Origin: DATKCT01 sp035513055
GTDB lineage: Bacteria > Verrucomicrobiota > Verrucomicrobiia > Verrucomicrobiales > DEV007
Assembly (NCBI GenBank): GCA_035513055.1
Contig: DATKCT010000036.1
Span: forward strand, 14,138-78,137
Reading direction: 5' to 3'
Length of the DNA stretch: 64,000 bases
The position numbers and the translations under genes are program-made. The notes under the pieces are model-generated. The model saw only the letters and a program-made list of their open reading frames with translations. It did not search any database and was not told the origin of the DNA. How positions within the stretch are numbered: the stretch's first letter is position 1; each line of letters begins with the position of its first letter. Below are positions 52,364 through 61,792 of the stretch, piece by piece.

Positions 52364-53487
52364 TCAGTCGGCCACGCGAATCCGGAAATACTCAGCGCCT
52401 TGAGCCTCCTCAACACTGACGGAGACGCTGGTGCTCGGTCCGGCGGCTGGGACGGTATCGATGACCTGCCAAGCATCCGCCTCCTGGGTCGCTGACCCCT
52501 CTACCGCGTAGAGAATCCCTTCGGCGCTGGTCCACTCCAACTCCACATTCACGCCGCCGCTCAACGCGATCCGCGTGATCTGAAACCTGGATGCCGGGTC
52601 GAGAGGGTCCGATCCCGCCGCGACTTCTACGCCGTCGGAAATGCCGTCGCCGTCCGTATCGCTGTTGTCCGGATCGGTTCCCAGTTCGAGTTCCTCACTG
52701 TCGGTAAGGCCGTCGCCGTCCCGGTCTTCATCCCCGCCTCCGGGCGACAAGGTCGTCCCCGGATTGGCAAACAACGCCGTCACTTCTTCCAAAGATATGG
52801 CCCGATCGTAGAGCTGAAAATCGTCCAGGGTCCCCTCCAGTCCGAAAGACGGCACTTCGTTGATGATCGTCGCTCCGAGGTAGAAATTCGAGGCCGCGGT
52901 ATCGTTGAACATCGCGCCGGAATCGGCGCTTTCTCCACAGGGTCGTGTTCCGATCCGGTCGCCTCAGCGTCGACATCTACAAAAAGCACCTGATTCGCCA
53001 AGGCTTCGACCCTATAGAAATCGAAGTCGCCGGAACCATCGCCGCCATTGGCGACCGGCGCATAGGGCCCGTCCCCCGAGTTCCCCGTAGCGGCCACCAC
53101 CCCAAACTGACCCGCCGTCAGCCCCGTGTCCGTGGCCTGTCCGAAACTGTCGTTAGGTTCGACGCCCGTAATGTCCCGCGCAAAATCTTTAAGCGGCGTC
53201 ACATTCTCATCCAGCCGGTAATGGGCGAACAACCCCTCCACGATGACCCGGCCCACAAGGGCGATCTCCGGGACTTCTCCTGCGGCATTGCTCTCAAGTT
53301 CGAGGACGGCTTCGCGACGGCCGGTGTTCGCCGCGGGATCAAATGTCACGAGTTGAACGTCATCGATGGCGCCGGAAAAAATTTCGATCCCATTCACTGC
53401 GGATCCGATTCGGAACGGCAGCGTGTTGGCGTTGGCCGGACGAATCCCGTCGATGGATGCGTGCTCGCTTCCGTTCACATTCCGGCG
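52364..53487 (-). pseudogene. Broken LamG / PPC / thrombospondin type-3 protein
   Basis: Two minus-strand frames together encode pieces of one exported structural protein. The first, from about 53487, has the end of a LamG-like domain (NTLPFRIGSAVNG, SGAIDDVQL), a HYRLDENVTPL segment, and a PPC-like domain (VEPNDSFGQATDTGL to FDFYRVEALANQVLFVDVDA). Near 52930-52950 it shifts frame. The second continues with SGAMFNDTAASNFYLGATI, EGTLDDFQLYDRAISLEEV, calcium-type TSP3 repeats (DEDRDGDGLTDSEELELGTD, NSDTDGDGISDG) and a C-terminal beta domain. The 5' end, signal peptide and the remainder of the PPC domain are missing. This is a decayed fragment of a large surface protein. Confidence 0.75.
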
Positions 53488-53529
53488 TGGGCTGACGCCA
53501 CAGCGCGGATTGCCTACCTCCTCCTCTCC

Positions 53530-54030
53530 TCAACCCGCGCGTCCTTCCTCGATACGAGACTTGGGAAGGCTTGTTCCCGGGTCCGGTCCGCGGCGCGTGA
53601 ATAGCCAAAACATCGTCGCTCCAAATGCGCCGCCGCAGACGTCCGCTGTCCAATCCCAGACGTCTCCTCCGGTCCGCCCCGGCACTGATGTCTGATGCCA
53701 TTCGTCCAGAAACCCAAACACGGCCATCACCAGTACTGCCCAAAGGATCCTCCATTGCCATCCGCCGCCGCCCGATGGTCTGCCCAAGCCGAGGACCGGG
53801 AAAAGGCAAAAGCCCCCCAGCGCAAACAGCGCGAAATGGGCGGCCTTGTCCGAGCCCGGCGGCAAGCGAATGAGGATGCCGCCCTCATCATCACCGCCGC
53901 CCGGGGTCGAAGACACGATCCATAACAACACAACCCAGAGACAAAACCCCGCAGCCCAGCGGCCTCTCCACCCGGCGTTGTGCTTCAGCCAGAGTTGTCC
54001 TCGCCGGACCGGGCGCGACCAAAGATTCAT
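53530..54030 (-). CDS. VanZ-like family membrane protein
   Basis: A 166-residue membrane protein of the VanZ family with GSDKAAHFALFALGGFCLFP and DEWHQTSVPGRTGGDVWDW, the two conserved blocks. It has about four transmembrane segments. VanZ-like proteins are tied to teicoplanin resistance in one system but are broadly distributed and of unknown general function. Start at 54030 overlaps the obg stop (ATGA), so coupled to obg. Confidence 0.85.
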   Translation of the reverse strand: MNLWSRPVRRGQLWLKHNAGWRGRWAAGFCLWVVLLWIVSSTPGGGDDEGGILIRLPPGSDKAAHFALFALGGFCLFPVLGLGRPSGGGGWQWRILWAVLVMAVFGFLDEWHQTSVPGRTGGDVWDWTADVCGGAFGATMFWLFTRRGPDPGTSLPKSRIEEGRAG

Positions 54031-55124
54031 GCCGGTCTGCGCCCGATCAACTCTCCCAGTCGCGCCTTCAATTCTTCCATTCCGGCTCCTTCGACAGCCG
54101 ACACGGCCCAAACCTCGGCCTTCGGGAAGCGCATCCGAAACGCGGCGAAATGCTCCGCCGCGTCCGGAAGATCCATTTTGTTCGCGACCACGATCCACGG
54201 CCGTCGCGCCAGATCCTCGTCGTAGAGCCGGATCTCCTCGCGCAGCTTGGCCAGATCGTTCGAGGGATCCCGGCCCTCGCTCGCGCCCATATCCAACACG
54301 AAGATCAAGAGACTGCATCGCGTGATATGACGCAGAAAGTCGTGCCCCAGTCCGAGATTGCGATGCGCTCCTTCAATCAGTCCTGGGATATCAGCTAGGG
54401 TCCCGCGCTGGAATCCGGGAAACTCCACCACCCCAACCACCGGACGCAAGGTGGTGAAAGGATAGGCCGCCACCTTGGGCCGCGCCGCCGAAAGCAGTCC
54501 CAGCAGGGTCGATTTCCCGGCGTTGGGAAAGCCCACAAATCCACCGTCGGCAATCCGCCTCAACTCGAGCCGGAACACTCCTTGCTCTCCGGGTTCGCCT
54601 GGGGTCGACTCCATGGGCGCCCGGTTGGTCGCACTAGCGAAGTTTAAGTTGCCCTTCCCTCCTTTCCCGCCGCGCACGAGCGCGTGCCGGTCCCCCGGCC
54701 GCGTCAGATCCACCACCACTTCCAACGCGCCCCCTCCGCCGGGCTCTCCCTCGACAGTCCTCCCCGCGCTATTCTCTTCCGCCGTTAGACCGTCTTCGCC
54801 CACCGCCGGCTGGCGTCCCGGCGCCTCATCGCTCCGGTAAACCAGCGTTCCCGCGGGCACCTTGACGACCAGATCGCTTCCCGACCGGCCCGTGCATTGC
54901 TTTCCACGGCCGGGCTTGCCCGAAACCGCCCGCAGAAACGGCCGGTAACTGAGGTCTCGCAAATTGTCCGTGTGCGAATCCACTTCCAATATCACGTCTC
55001 CGCCGCGGCCGCCGTCGCCGCCGTCCGGGCCGCCTTTGGGCAGGTATTTTGCGCGGCGAAAGCTCACGCATCCATCTCCGCCGTCGCCGGCCTTGGCCTG
55101 AATGCGGATGCGGTCTACAAACAT
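54027..55124 (-). CDS. obg: GTPase Obg/CgtA
   Basis: A 365-residue ribosome-assembly GTPase. The glycine-rich Obg fold (about 1-195) includes AGDGGDGCVSFRRAKYLPKG, and the G domain shows GFPNAGKSTLLG (G1), DIPGLIEGAH (G3) and ANKMD (G4). A Pro/Gly-rich insert of about 35 residues sits inside the Obg domain near residues 101-135 (from APGRQPAV through EGEPGGGG) where most Obg proteins are shorter. No C-terminal OCT extension. The usual rplU-rpmA neighbours are absent. Member of a minus-strand operon LDT-ispH-obg-vanZ. Confidence 0.94.
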   Translation of the reverse strand: MFVDRIRIQAKAGDGGDGCVSFRRAKYLPKGGPDGGDGGRGGDVILEVDSHTDNLRDLSYRPFLRAVSGKPGRGKQCTGRSGSDLVVKVPAGTLVYRSDEAPGRQPAVGEDGLTAEENSAGRTVEGEPGGGGALEVVVDLTRPGDRHALVRGGKGGKGNLNFASATNRAPMESTPGEPGEQGVFRLELRRIADGGFVGFPNAGKSTLLGLLSAARPKVAAYPFTTLRPVVGVVEFPGFQRGTLADIPGLIEGAHRNLGLGHDFLRHITRCSLLIFVLDMGASEGRDPSNDLAKLREEIRLYDEDLARRPWIVVANKMDLPDAAEHFAAFRMRFPKAEVWAVSAVEGAGMEELKARLGELIGRRPA

Positions 55125-55194
55125 GTGAAATCATTCCTCCGCCCGGAGCGTGTCCGCCCAACACGCCTTCGCCAGGCGGCAGCGCCCCTGTCGC

Positions 55195-56469
55195 CTAACG
55201 GACCACCACCTGTTCGCGCGGTATGCCCCGCAATTCGAAGACCCGGAAAATCGTCTCCTCGATCAAATTGCTCGGGCAGGAAGCCCCCGCCGTGATCCCC
55301 ACCACCACGGGACCTCCTCCCATCAGTTTCTCGGCGTAGCCGGACACTTCCCGGCCCTCTTCCAAGTCGAAGTGCATGACCTCGCTCAAGGACTTCAGAC
55401 AGCTCGCGCCCCGGATGAAAAAACTCGGCAAGCGCCCCGTCCCCATCTCCACCAAGTGCGACGTGTTGGAACTGTTGTAGCCTCCCACCACCAGGAGCAA
55501 ATCCATGGGAACGCTGAGCAGGTCGAAGAGCGCGTCCTGCCGTTCCTGCGTCGCTCCGCAGATCGTGTCGAAGACCTGAAAATTCTCGCGCCCTTCCGTT
55601 TCCCCATCGCGATCGATCACCGCCCTGCGAATGCGGCGTTGCAAGTCCTCGGTCTCGGATTTGAGCATGGTCGTCTGATTGGCCACGCCGACCCGCTGCA
55701 GATGCCGGTCCGGGTCGAAGCCATCGGAGTAGCCGCCCTCGAAACGCTGAAGAAAATCCGCCCGGTCGCCCCCGCGCCGGATGTAATCGCAGAGGTAATC
55801 CGTGTCGGCCAAGGTGAGCACCACCAGATAGTGTCCGTCGCCGGCATCGCCCAGCGCCCGGGAAGCGGTGGCCAAGGTTTCCTCATGACGGGCCTTCCCA
55901 TGAATGACCGAGGTGACGCCCTGGCGCGCGTAGGTCCGCACCCGCCGCCATACATTGACCACATCTCCACAGGTCGTGTCGATCACGCTGCAGCCTTGCG
56001 CCTCGATCTTGGCCATGAACTGCGTCGGCGCCCCGAAAGCCGGCACGATAACGACGTCATCCTCGCCGAGATTCTCGTATTCCTCGGTCAGTCCTCGCCA
56101 CTCCAGCCGCTGAATCCCCATTTCCTCCAACTGCCGGTTGACTTCCGGATTGTGAATGATCTCGCCGATGAGGAACACGCGCCGGTCGGGAAAGACGCGG
56201 CAGGTGGCGTAAGCCAAATCGATGGCTCGTTCCACGCCATAGCAAAACCCAAAACGAAGAGCCAACCGGATCGTGGTGTTGCCGATGGTCAGGTTTCCTC
56301 CTGACTTGCGAATCTGGTCGACCAACTCGCTGCGGTAATGCGCTTCCACCTCGGCCTGCACCCGCGCCATTACGTCCGGTGTCCGGACGTTGACCCGTTT
56401 CCCCCGGCGACCGCGAGCTTTCCCGGCCGGCGCCGTGGCGCCAGGCAATGCTTCCACTTCGGCTCCCAC
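55195..56469 (-). CDS. ispH: 4-hydroxy-3-methylbut-2-enyl diphosphate reductase
   Basis: A 424-residue IspH that makes IPP/DMAPP in the last step of the MEP pathway. The three Fe-S cysteines are visible: FCYGVERA (Cys76), DTTCGDVVNVW (Cys167) and TAGASCPSNLIEE (Cys398). The length, about 100 residues more than the E. coli form, matches the longer cyanobacterial/plant-type IspH. The N-terminal 35 residues are basic and low complexity; a later start is possible. It begins one base after the L,D-transpeptidase stop, so the two are co-transcribed. Confidence 0.94.
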   Translation of the reverse strand: MGAEVEALPGATAPAGKARGRRGKRVNVRTPDVMARVQAEVEAHYRSELVDQIRKSGGNLTIGNTTIRLALRFGFCYGVERAIDLAYATCRVFPDRRVFLIGEIIHNPEVNRQLEEMGIQRLEWRGLTEEYENLGEDDVVIVPAFGAPTQFMAKIEAQGCSVIDTTCGDVVNVWRRVRTYARQGVTSVIHGKARHEETLATASRALGDAGDGHYLVVLTLADTDYLCDYIRRGGDRADFLQRFEGGYSDGFDPDRHLQRVGVANQTTMLKSETEDLQRRIRRAVIDRDGETEGRENFQVFDTICGATQERQDALFDLLSVPMDLLLVVGGYNSSNTSHLVEMGTGRLPSFFIRGASCLKSLSEVMHFDLEEGREVSGYAEKLMGGGPVVVGITAGASCPSNLIEETIFRVFELRGIPREQVVVR

Positions 56470-56470
56470 T

Positions 56471-57169
56471 TCAGTTCTCGAAGATCTCGCCCTGATACAG
56501 ACTAAAAATCTGGTCCGTGGTGAGGATGTGGGCCGGATATTCCGGATCGTTGTAATCGGCCGGTCGCGGCACGTTCTGGCCGATGGTGGCGTCCTCGGGC
56601 TGGGTCCGGGCGATGTTCACCGGCGTGCCCACATTGACCAAGGCAAAAAACTTCGGCGCCACGTTCTGATGCAGGCGAAGACAGCCGTGACTGCGCGGCG
56701 TAGGATGCACCCAACCGCCATGGAATCCGTAGGCCGACTTGAACTCGCACCAATACGGAAGCGGATACCCCACATAACGCCAGCCCGGAGGCCGCTTGTT
56801 GCCTTGATTCGATATGAGCTGTCCCGTGCTCGGATTGTGGTAAAAGCCGTAGGAATTCGACCGCCGCTTGGCCGTTTTGATCGTAATCCGGAAATTGCCC
56901 GCCGGCGTCGGTTTGGCCGCTGTCCCGACACAGGTCGGCGTCACCAAAAGCGGACGGTCGCCTTCCATGACGTAAACCATCTGGTTGGCCAGGCTCACTT
57001 TCACCCGGACGTTGGAAGGGTTGTTCGGCCTGTGGGCCTTGGCGTGATACGGTTGCCGGGCCGTCGTCTGCGTGCTCGTGCTCGTGCAACTCGAAACCCA
57101 AGCGGCGCCCAAAGCCAGCAATACCGAAGCCGCGCCTTTTCCATTCCAGTGAATCGATCGGGAAACCAT
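56471..57169 (-). CDS. L,D-transpeptidase lipoprotein (YkuD)
   Basis: A 232-residue exported enzyme with a lipoprotein-type leader (LALGAAWVSSC, lipid Cys28). The YkuD catalytic block is HGGWVHPTPRSHGCLRLH (His150, catalytic Cys163), with the upstream VKVSLANQMVYVMEGD start and a PTPAGNFRI segment typical of the fold. It forms 3-3 peptidoglycan crosslinks or attaches proteins. The start at 57169 is chosen because the leader follows. Its ATG abuts the divergent acyltransferase region. First gene of the LDT-ispH-obg-vanZ operon. Confidence 0.9.
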   Translation of the reverse strand: MVSRSIHWNGKGAASVLLALGAAWVSSCTSTSTQTTARQPYHAKAHRPNNPSNVRVKVSLANQMVYVMEGDRPLLVTPTCVGTAAKPTPAGNFRITIKTAKRRSNSYGFYHNPSTGQLISNQGNKRPPGWRYVGYPLPYWCEFKSAYGFHGGWVHPTPRSHGCLRLHQNVAPKFFALVNVGTPVNIARTQPEDATIGQNVPRPADYNDPEYPAHILTTDQIFSLYQGEIFEN

Positions 57170-57248
57170 GCGCCCCAGTAGCACGGCCTCCTGCCCGTGG
57201 CAATCCCGACTTGCCTGCCCCGCTCCGCCCCTCCACCATCCCAAGCCC

Positions 57249-58400
57249 GTGTCCCGGCGAAGCCGCAACACCCCTTACCTGCGCGCCCGCTACGCGGTGG
57301 AACATGCCGCTTTGCGGTGCGCCGCCGCCATCGTTCCCGCCCTGCCCTTCCACGCTCTCCAAGCGCTGGCCCCCCTCCTCGGATGTCTCGCTCATCGCAT
57401 CGACCGTCGAGGCCGCTCCACCAGCGCCGAGAACCTCCGCGCCGCCTTTGGAGAATCCCTCTCCCTCGCCGCCCGCAGACGCGTCGCCCGAGCAGCCTAC
57501 ACCAGTCTCAGCCGGACCATGCTCGAACTCTTCTGGAACCGGCGACTCTCTGCCGAAAATCACGAACGCTACATCCGTTGGAACATTCTCCATCCTGCCT
57601 CCTACGAAGCAGCCAAATCACAGGGCGCCATCTGGATCACGCCCCATTACGGAAACTTCGAGTGGCTTGCCTTCATGGCCGCCTACCGCGGTCATCAGTT
57701 CCCCATCATCGCCGAGAATTTCAAAAACCCGGCTCTCACCCCCATCTTCCGCAATCTGCGGGAGCGTAGCGGCCATAGCGTAATCGCCCAAGAACAAGCC
57801 CTCTCCCGCCTCCTCCGCCACTTGCGCCGCGGCGGCCATGCCGCCCTGCTCACCGATCTCACGGTGAAACCGGACAAGGCCGCCGCCGTCATTGACTGCT
57901 TCGGACTCCGCACCTGCGTCACTCGCTTGCACGCCCTCCTCGCCTTCCGGCTCGGGGCGCCCATCATCCCAGCACTCTCCATCCCGGAAGCCGGCGGGCG
58001 TTACGAGTTCCGGGTCTGGCCCGCCCTCCAGCCGTCTGAGTTCCCTGACGAAAACGCTATGACCCAGGCCTGCTGGAACGTCTTCGAACCGGTCATCCGA
58101 GAGCAGCCGGAGTTCTGGATCTGGATGTACAAACACTGGCGCCATCTCCCGCAGGGAACCCGCTCCTCCCGCTATCCCGCCTACGCCAACTCCTCACGCC
58201 CTTTCGATCGCCTCGACGCCTCGACCCCCTCGGAGACCCCTAGCGCGAAGCCCACCGATTCGAAAACTCCCTTCCAGCCCCCAGGCGCCGCCTCGAGCCC
58301 CGCCGCCGCCCACTCGGAACATCCCAACCCTCAACCGGAGGCCGGGCCTCAACCGGAGGCCGGAGGAGCTGATCCCTCCTCCGCTTCCTCCATTCCATAA
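57249..58400 (+). CDS. LpxL/HtrB-like lysophospholipid acyltransferase
   Basis: About 383 residues from a GTG at 57249. A LpxL-type acyltransferase with the HX4(D/E) motif ITPHYGNFEW, the conserved ERSGHSVIAQEQ region, and the C-terminal EFWIWMYKHWRHLP (equivalent to the family's WxHRRWK end). It acylates lipid A or a related lipid on the inner membrane. A Pro/Ala/Ser-rich tail of about 55 residues after SRYPAY is not part of the fold. The ATG at 57168 would overlap the divergent LDT start codon and is less likely. Its 3' end overlaps the convergent GxxExxY gene by 52 bases. Confidence 0.82.
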   Translation: MSRRSRNTPYLRARYAVEHAALRCAAAIVPALPFHALQALAPLLGCLAHRIDRRGRSTSAENLRAAFGESLSLAARRRVARAAYTSLSRTMLELFWNRRLSAENHERYIRWNILHPASYEAAKSQGAIWITPHYGNFEWLAFMAAYRGHQFPIIAENFKNPALTPIFRNLRERSGHSVIAQEQALSRLLRHLRRGGHAALLTDLTVKPDKAAAVIDCFGLRTCVTRLHALLAFRLGAPIIPALSIPEAGGRYEFRVWPALQPSEFPDENAMTQACWNVFEPVIREQPEFWIWMYKHWRHLPQGTRSSRYPAYANSSRPFDRLDASTPSETPSAKPTDSKTPFQPPGAASSPAAAHSEHPNPQPEAGPQPEAGGADPSSASSIP

Positions 58401-58810
58401 GCTCGCCAGCGCACTTCCGGCGCCTCGGACGACACAATCAACCTTCTCACCCCCCCTTTTCGCAAATCGGAAGCCTGAAAATTCACCAAAAACCCCGTTT
58501 CGAAGCCCGTCATGCGCAACTGATTCTTCAAGCGTTCCGCATGGGCGACCGTCAATTCGTCCACGCAATAACAGTTGAGCACGACCATACCTTCGACCAC
58601 AAAATCCATGGTCCAAGCCACTGGAACCTCCACCCCCTTGTAGTCGATCCGGCATTCTGCATCTCGCTTGAAGAAGATCTCGCGAAACCGGAATTCCTGG
58701 GCCAGACAAGCGCGGTAGGCTTCCACAGGAAACCCCGCGCCCAATTGGCGGTGCACTTCCATCATTGCGCCGACGACGACGTGCGGCACTTCCCGTGAGT
58801 CGAGTTTCAT
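58349..58810 (-). CDS. GxxExxY protein (PDDEXK-type)
   Basis: A 153-residue protein of the GxxExxY family. Conserved start VVVGAMMEVHRQLGAGFPVE with the AYRACLAQEF continuation, ECRIDYKGVEVPVAWTMDFVVEG, and ELTVAHAERLKNQLRMTGFE, then GFLVNFQASDLRKGGVRRLI. The D-x(n)-ExK nuclease-like core appears altered (MDFVVEGMVVLN). Function is unknown; the family is common in PVC and other bacteria. The Met at 58810 matches the family start. The last 52 bases overlap the acyltransferase tail region. Confidence 0.85.
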   Translation of the reverse strand: MKLDSREVPHVVVGAMMEVHRQLGAGFPVEAYRACLAQEFRFREIFFKRDAECRIDYKGVEVPVAWTMDFVVEGMVVLNCYCVDELTVAHAERLKNQLRMTGFETGFLVNFQASDLRKGGVRRLIVSSEAPEVRWRAYGMEEAEEGSAPPASG

Positions 58811-58869
58811 CGAACCAGCCTCGCCCGGACGATAACCCGTTCTGTCCGGCTCTCCACAACAATTCCCAA

Positions 58870-58888
58870 CCCGCATTTTAAATGCGGG
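58870..58888. repeat. Palindrome CCCGCATTTTAAATGCGGG
   Basis: A perfect 9-1-9 palindrome flanked by AA on the left and CTAA on the right, i.e. two head-to-head family A cores (TTAGCCCGCATTT). It lies between the GxxExxY start and the rapA stop. Confidence 0.65.
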
Positions 58889-58896
58889 CTAAGGCC

Positions 58897-61689
58897 TCAA
58901 TCGTCCTCCTTGAACAGAATCCGCAGAGCGTCCAAGCGCAACCGGACCGATTCCAGGGCATGTTCCATCCGCGCCATCTGATCCTCGGCAATCCGAAGTT
59001 CTTCGGCGCCCACGTGGCGGTTTAACGCTTCCAGGTGACGCAACCGCTCGACCTCCCTCACCATCTTGTCGTGGAGACGCCGGCGAACCCGCCGCGTCAG
59101 CTTGGTCAATTCCTGCCCGGCCAGAAATTCGGTGGCCCGTTTCATCCGCGGCAACATTGTCTGCAGCGCCTGCCCGTTTTTCTGTAACCAGCGGGCTTTG
59201 CCTTCCCGCAGCACTTTCGTCACCTCCTCCACGCTCAGTATCTCCGTAAAATCCTCGCCCCGATGATTCACTGCAAACCGCAAGGGCGTGGGTGGCAAAA
59301 ACCGGTCCATGTGCAGGTCGACGTCTGCCACACATTCCACGACGTAAATCGCCTCGAGAAAAATCATCTTCCCCGCATTCAAATCCAGGAATGCAAACGA
59401 GGCGTTGCCACGCTCGGCCCCCAATAGGATCTCCATCGCGCCCTGGACCGTCGGATGATCCGGCGTGAAAAAAGCGATGTCTTCCCGCCGCAACGCCTGC
59501 TCCCGGTCCATCGTCAGCAAAAGTCCTTCTCGCGGAATCGCCGGAAAATCGGCCGTAAACAAATGATCGGGTTTGATCAGATAGGTCCGGTCGTCCATGT
59601 CTTCGACCGTCACCCCGAAGTGGTCGAAGAGCCGCAAGCAATACTTCTCAAAGCCGGCGTCGGCATCGGCTTCCCGGATGGCCCGCTCGATCTCCACGGC
59701 GCGTTCCTTCCGGAAGGAATTCAGCTCCAGCAGGTGATCCCGCCCCTGTTCCAAACGCTCGGAGGTCTCAGCGTGGAACTTTCGGGTGTCCGCCAGGAGA
59801 GATTCCATCTTGCGCGGTTCCAGCGATCCCGCGGCAGCACGTTCAACCAGCGTGTCCAGCCGGGTTCCGAACCGTTCCCGGTAGGCATGCCCAGCGTGCA
59901 AACAATGTTCAACGGCGCCCAACCCCTCGTGATACCACCGCGCCAGCACCTCCTCCCCGCTGCCTTCGACGTAAGGCACATGTATCAGGATGGTCTCCGT
60001 TTGCCCGATCCGGTCGAGACGGCCGATTCGCTGTTCCAACAGCGAAGGTTCCAACGGCAGATCCATTAAGACCAGCCGGTGAGCGAACTGAAAATTCCTG
60101 CCTTCGCTCCCGATCTCAGAACAAATGAGCAATTGGGCCCCATCCGGCTCCGCGAACCAAGCCGCATTGCGGTCCCGTTGCATGAGCGTCATGTCCTCGT
60201 GGAAGACAGCCACCTTCAACTCCACGAGGGCGCTCAGTTTCTTCTGAATCGCCAGCACCTGATCCGGCCGGGAGGTGATCAGCAAGACCTTTTCTGCCGG
60301 CCCCGTTTCCTGCAAATATGCTGCAAGCCATTTGATCCGGGCGTCTCCACGCACCGGGGTAAGCGGAGCCAATTGCACCTGGCGCTCCGGGAAGCCGCGC
60401 ATCCCCAACCGGCGATTCCGAAACATCACCCGGCCCGTGCCATGCTGATCGATCAGGTCGTCCACCAAGGTGTTGCGGTGCGCGTCGTTCCCCTTTCCCA
60501 CTCCATCCACCAGCGCCTCGAACTCCTCGCGCTCGTAGTGGGAAAACAGGCTTCGCAGTTTTCTGACGTCCTTGACCCGCAAGGGCTGCTTGTTCAGGAG
60601 CCGGTCGGCCAGTTCTGCAATGCTTTCGTAATGCCGGGCTTCACCCAGAAAAGCATCGAGATGCACGTAGCGCTCCGGATCGAGGAGCCGCAGCCGGGCG
60701 AAATGTCCCTCCCGCCCCAATTGCTCCGGCGTCGCGGTCAACAGCAGCAGTCCCTGGACCTTGCCGGCCAGTTCTTCGACCAACCGGTACTCCGGACTCA
60801 CCCGGCGCCGGGACCACTCCAAGTGATGGGCTTCGTCGACGATGAGCATGTCCCACGGCGCTTCCATAAGCTGGGCCTGACGTTTCTTGGACGCCAAGAC
60901 CGTCTCAGGACTCAGCAGCACCAGTTGCTCTTCCAAAAACGGATTGGCCGAACCGGCCCGGCTCCCCGAACGCTTCCGCTCCCCCTCGATCGAGCGGCAG
61001 CGCTCCTCGTCAAAAAGATGGCACTGCAACTGAAACTTGCGGCGCAGTTCCACGAACCACTGATGCAACAGGCCCGACGGAACCATAACCAGGGCCCGGC
61101 TCACTCGCCCGCTCAAGATCAGACGATGCAAAATGAGGCCCGCCTCGATCGTCTTCCCAAGGCCGACCTCATCCGCGAGAAGCACCCGCGGGACATAGCG
61201 CGAACTCACCTCCGAAGCCACATAGAGCTGGTGCGGAATCAGCTTGATCCGCGCTCCTTGAAATCCCCGCACGGGCGACGAAGCCCAGCGGTGACGCCGA
61301 ATCAACGTCTCATAGCGCAGCGAAAACCACCCCATCTCGTCCATCTGCCCCGCCAGCAACCGGTCTTCCGGCCGCGAAAAACTCAGGGTGTCCGACAGAT
61401 CCGATTCTAGAATTTCCGTCCCCTGGCCGAAATAGACCAAAAGCTTGCGCTTCTCCCGCACTTCCTCGATCCGCAGTCGTCTGCCGTCCCGTGTTTCGAT
61501 CGTTTCTCCGGGACCAAACTGCACCCGCTTGAGCGGGGCGCCTTCCGGAGCGTAGACCCGCAATTCCTTCCTCGCCGGAAACTGAATGGAAACCCGGCCG
61601 TTGGTCACCTTGGCCACCGTCCCCAAGCCCAGCTCTGGCTCCGTGCTGCTGACCCACCTTTGCCCCTTGGAAAACGACCTCATCATCAA
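58897..61689 (-). CDS. rapA: RNA polymerase-associated ATPase RapA (SNF2 family)
   Basis: A 930-residue Swi2/Snf2 ATPase that recycles stalled RNA polymerase. The N-terminal Tudor/SH3-like region begins FSKGQRWVSSTEPELGLGTV. The helicase core has ADEVGLGKTIEAGLILH (motif I, near 173), IVDEAHHLEW (DEAH), LLLTATPEQ (III), and C-lobe motifs LLICSEIGSEGRNFQFAH and EQRIGRLDRIGQT. The C-terminal RapA_C region is present and ends in a helical segment. Length is close to E. coli RapA. No neighbouring gene is co-directional immediately upstream, so it is probably transcribed alone. Confidence 0.93.
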   Translation of the reverse strand: MMMRSFSKGQRWVSSTEPELGLGTVAKVTNGRVSIQFPARKELRVYAPEGAPLKRVQFGPGETIETRDGRRLRIEEVREKRKLLVYFGQGTEILESDLSDTLSFSRPEDRLLAGQMDEMGWFSLRYETLIRRHRWASSPVRGFQGARIKLIPHQLYVASEVSSRYVPRVLLADEVGLGKTIEAGLILHRLILSGRVSRALVMVPSGLLHQWFVELRRKFQLQCHLFDEERCRSIEGERKRSGSRAGSANPFLEEQLVLLSPETVLASKKRQAQLMEAPWDMLIVDEAHHLEWSRRRVSPEYRLVEELAGKVQGLLLLTATPEQLGREGHFARLRLLDPERYVHLDAFLGEARHYESIAELADRLLNKQPLRVKDVRKLRSLFSHYEREEFEALVDGVGKGNDAHRNTLVDDLIDQHGTGRVMFRNRRLGMRGFPERQVQLAPLTPVRGDARIKWLAAYLQETGPAEKVLLITSRPDQVLAIQKKLSALVELKVAVFHEDMTLMQRDRNAAWFAEPDGAQLLICSEIGSEGRNFQFAHRLVLMDLPLEPSLLEQRIGRLDRIGQTETILIHVPYVEGSGEEVLARWYHEGLGAVEHCLHAGHAYRERFGTRLDTLVERAAAGSLEPRKMESLLADTRKFHAETSERLEQGRDHLLELNSFRKERAVEIERAIREADADAGFEKYCLRLFDHFGVTVEDMDDRTYLIKPDHLFTADFPAIPREGLLLTMDREQALRREDIAFFTPDHPTVQGAMEILLGAERGNASFAFLDLNAGKMIFLEAIYVVECVADVDLHMDRFLPPTPLRFAVNHRGEDFTEILSVEEVTKVLREGKARWLQKNGQALQTMLPRMKRATEFLAGQELTKLTRRVRRRLHDKMVREVERLRHLEALNRHVGAEELRIAEDQMARMEHALESVRLRLDALRILFKEDD

Positions 61690-61792
61690 TGTTTCTCCCT
61701 AGTACCGGCGCACGGATAACGCTTCAAGCATATTCAAACTGGTCGCACAGAGATGGGCCCGGTGGAAGCTTCCAAGCAACGTCAAAACGTCC

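Noticed and set aside
57168..57248. ATG at 57168 as start of the acyltransferase
   Set aside because: It overlaps the divergent L,D-transpeptidase start codon and adds a non-family N-terminus; the GTG at 57249 fits better, though this is not certain.
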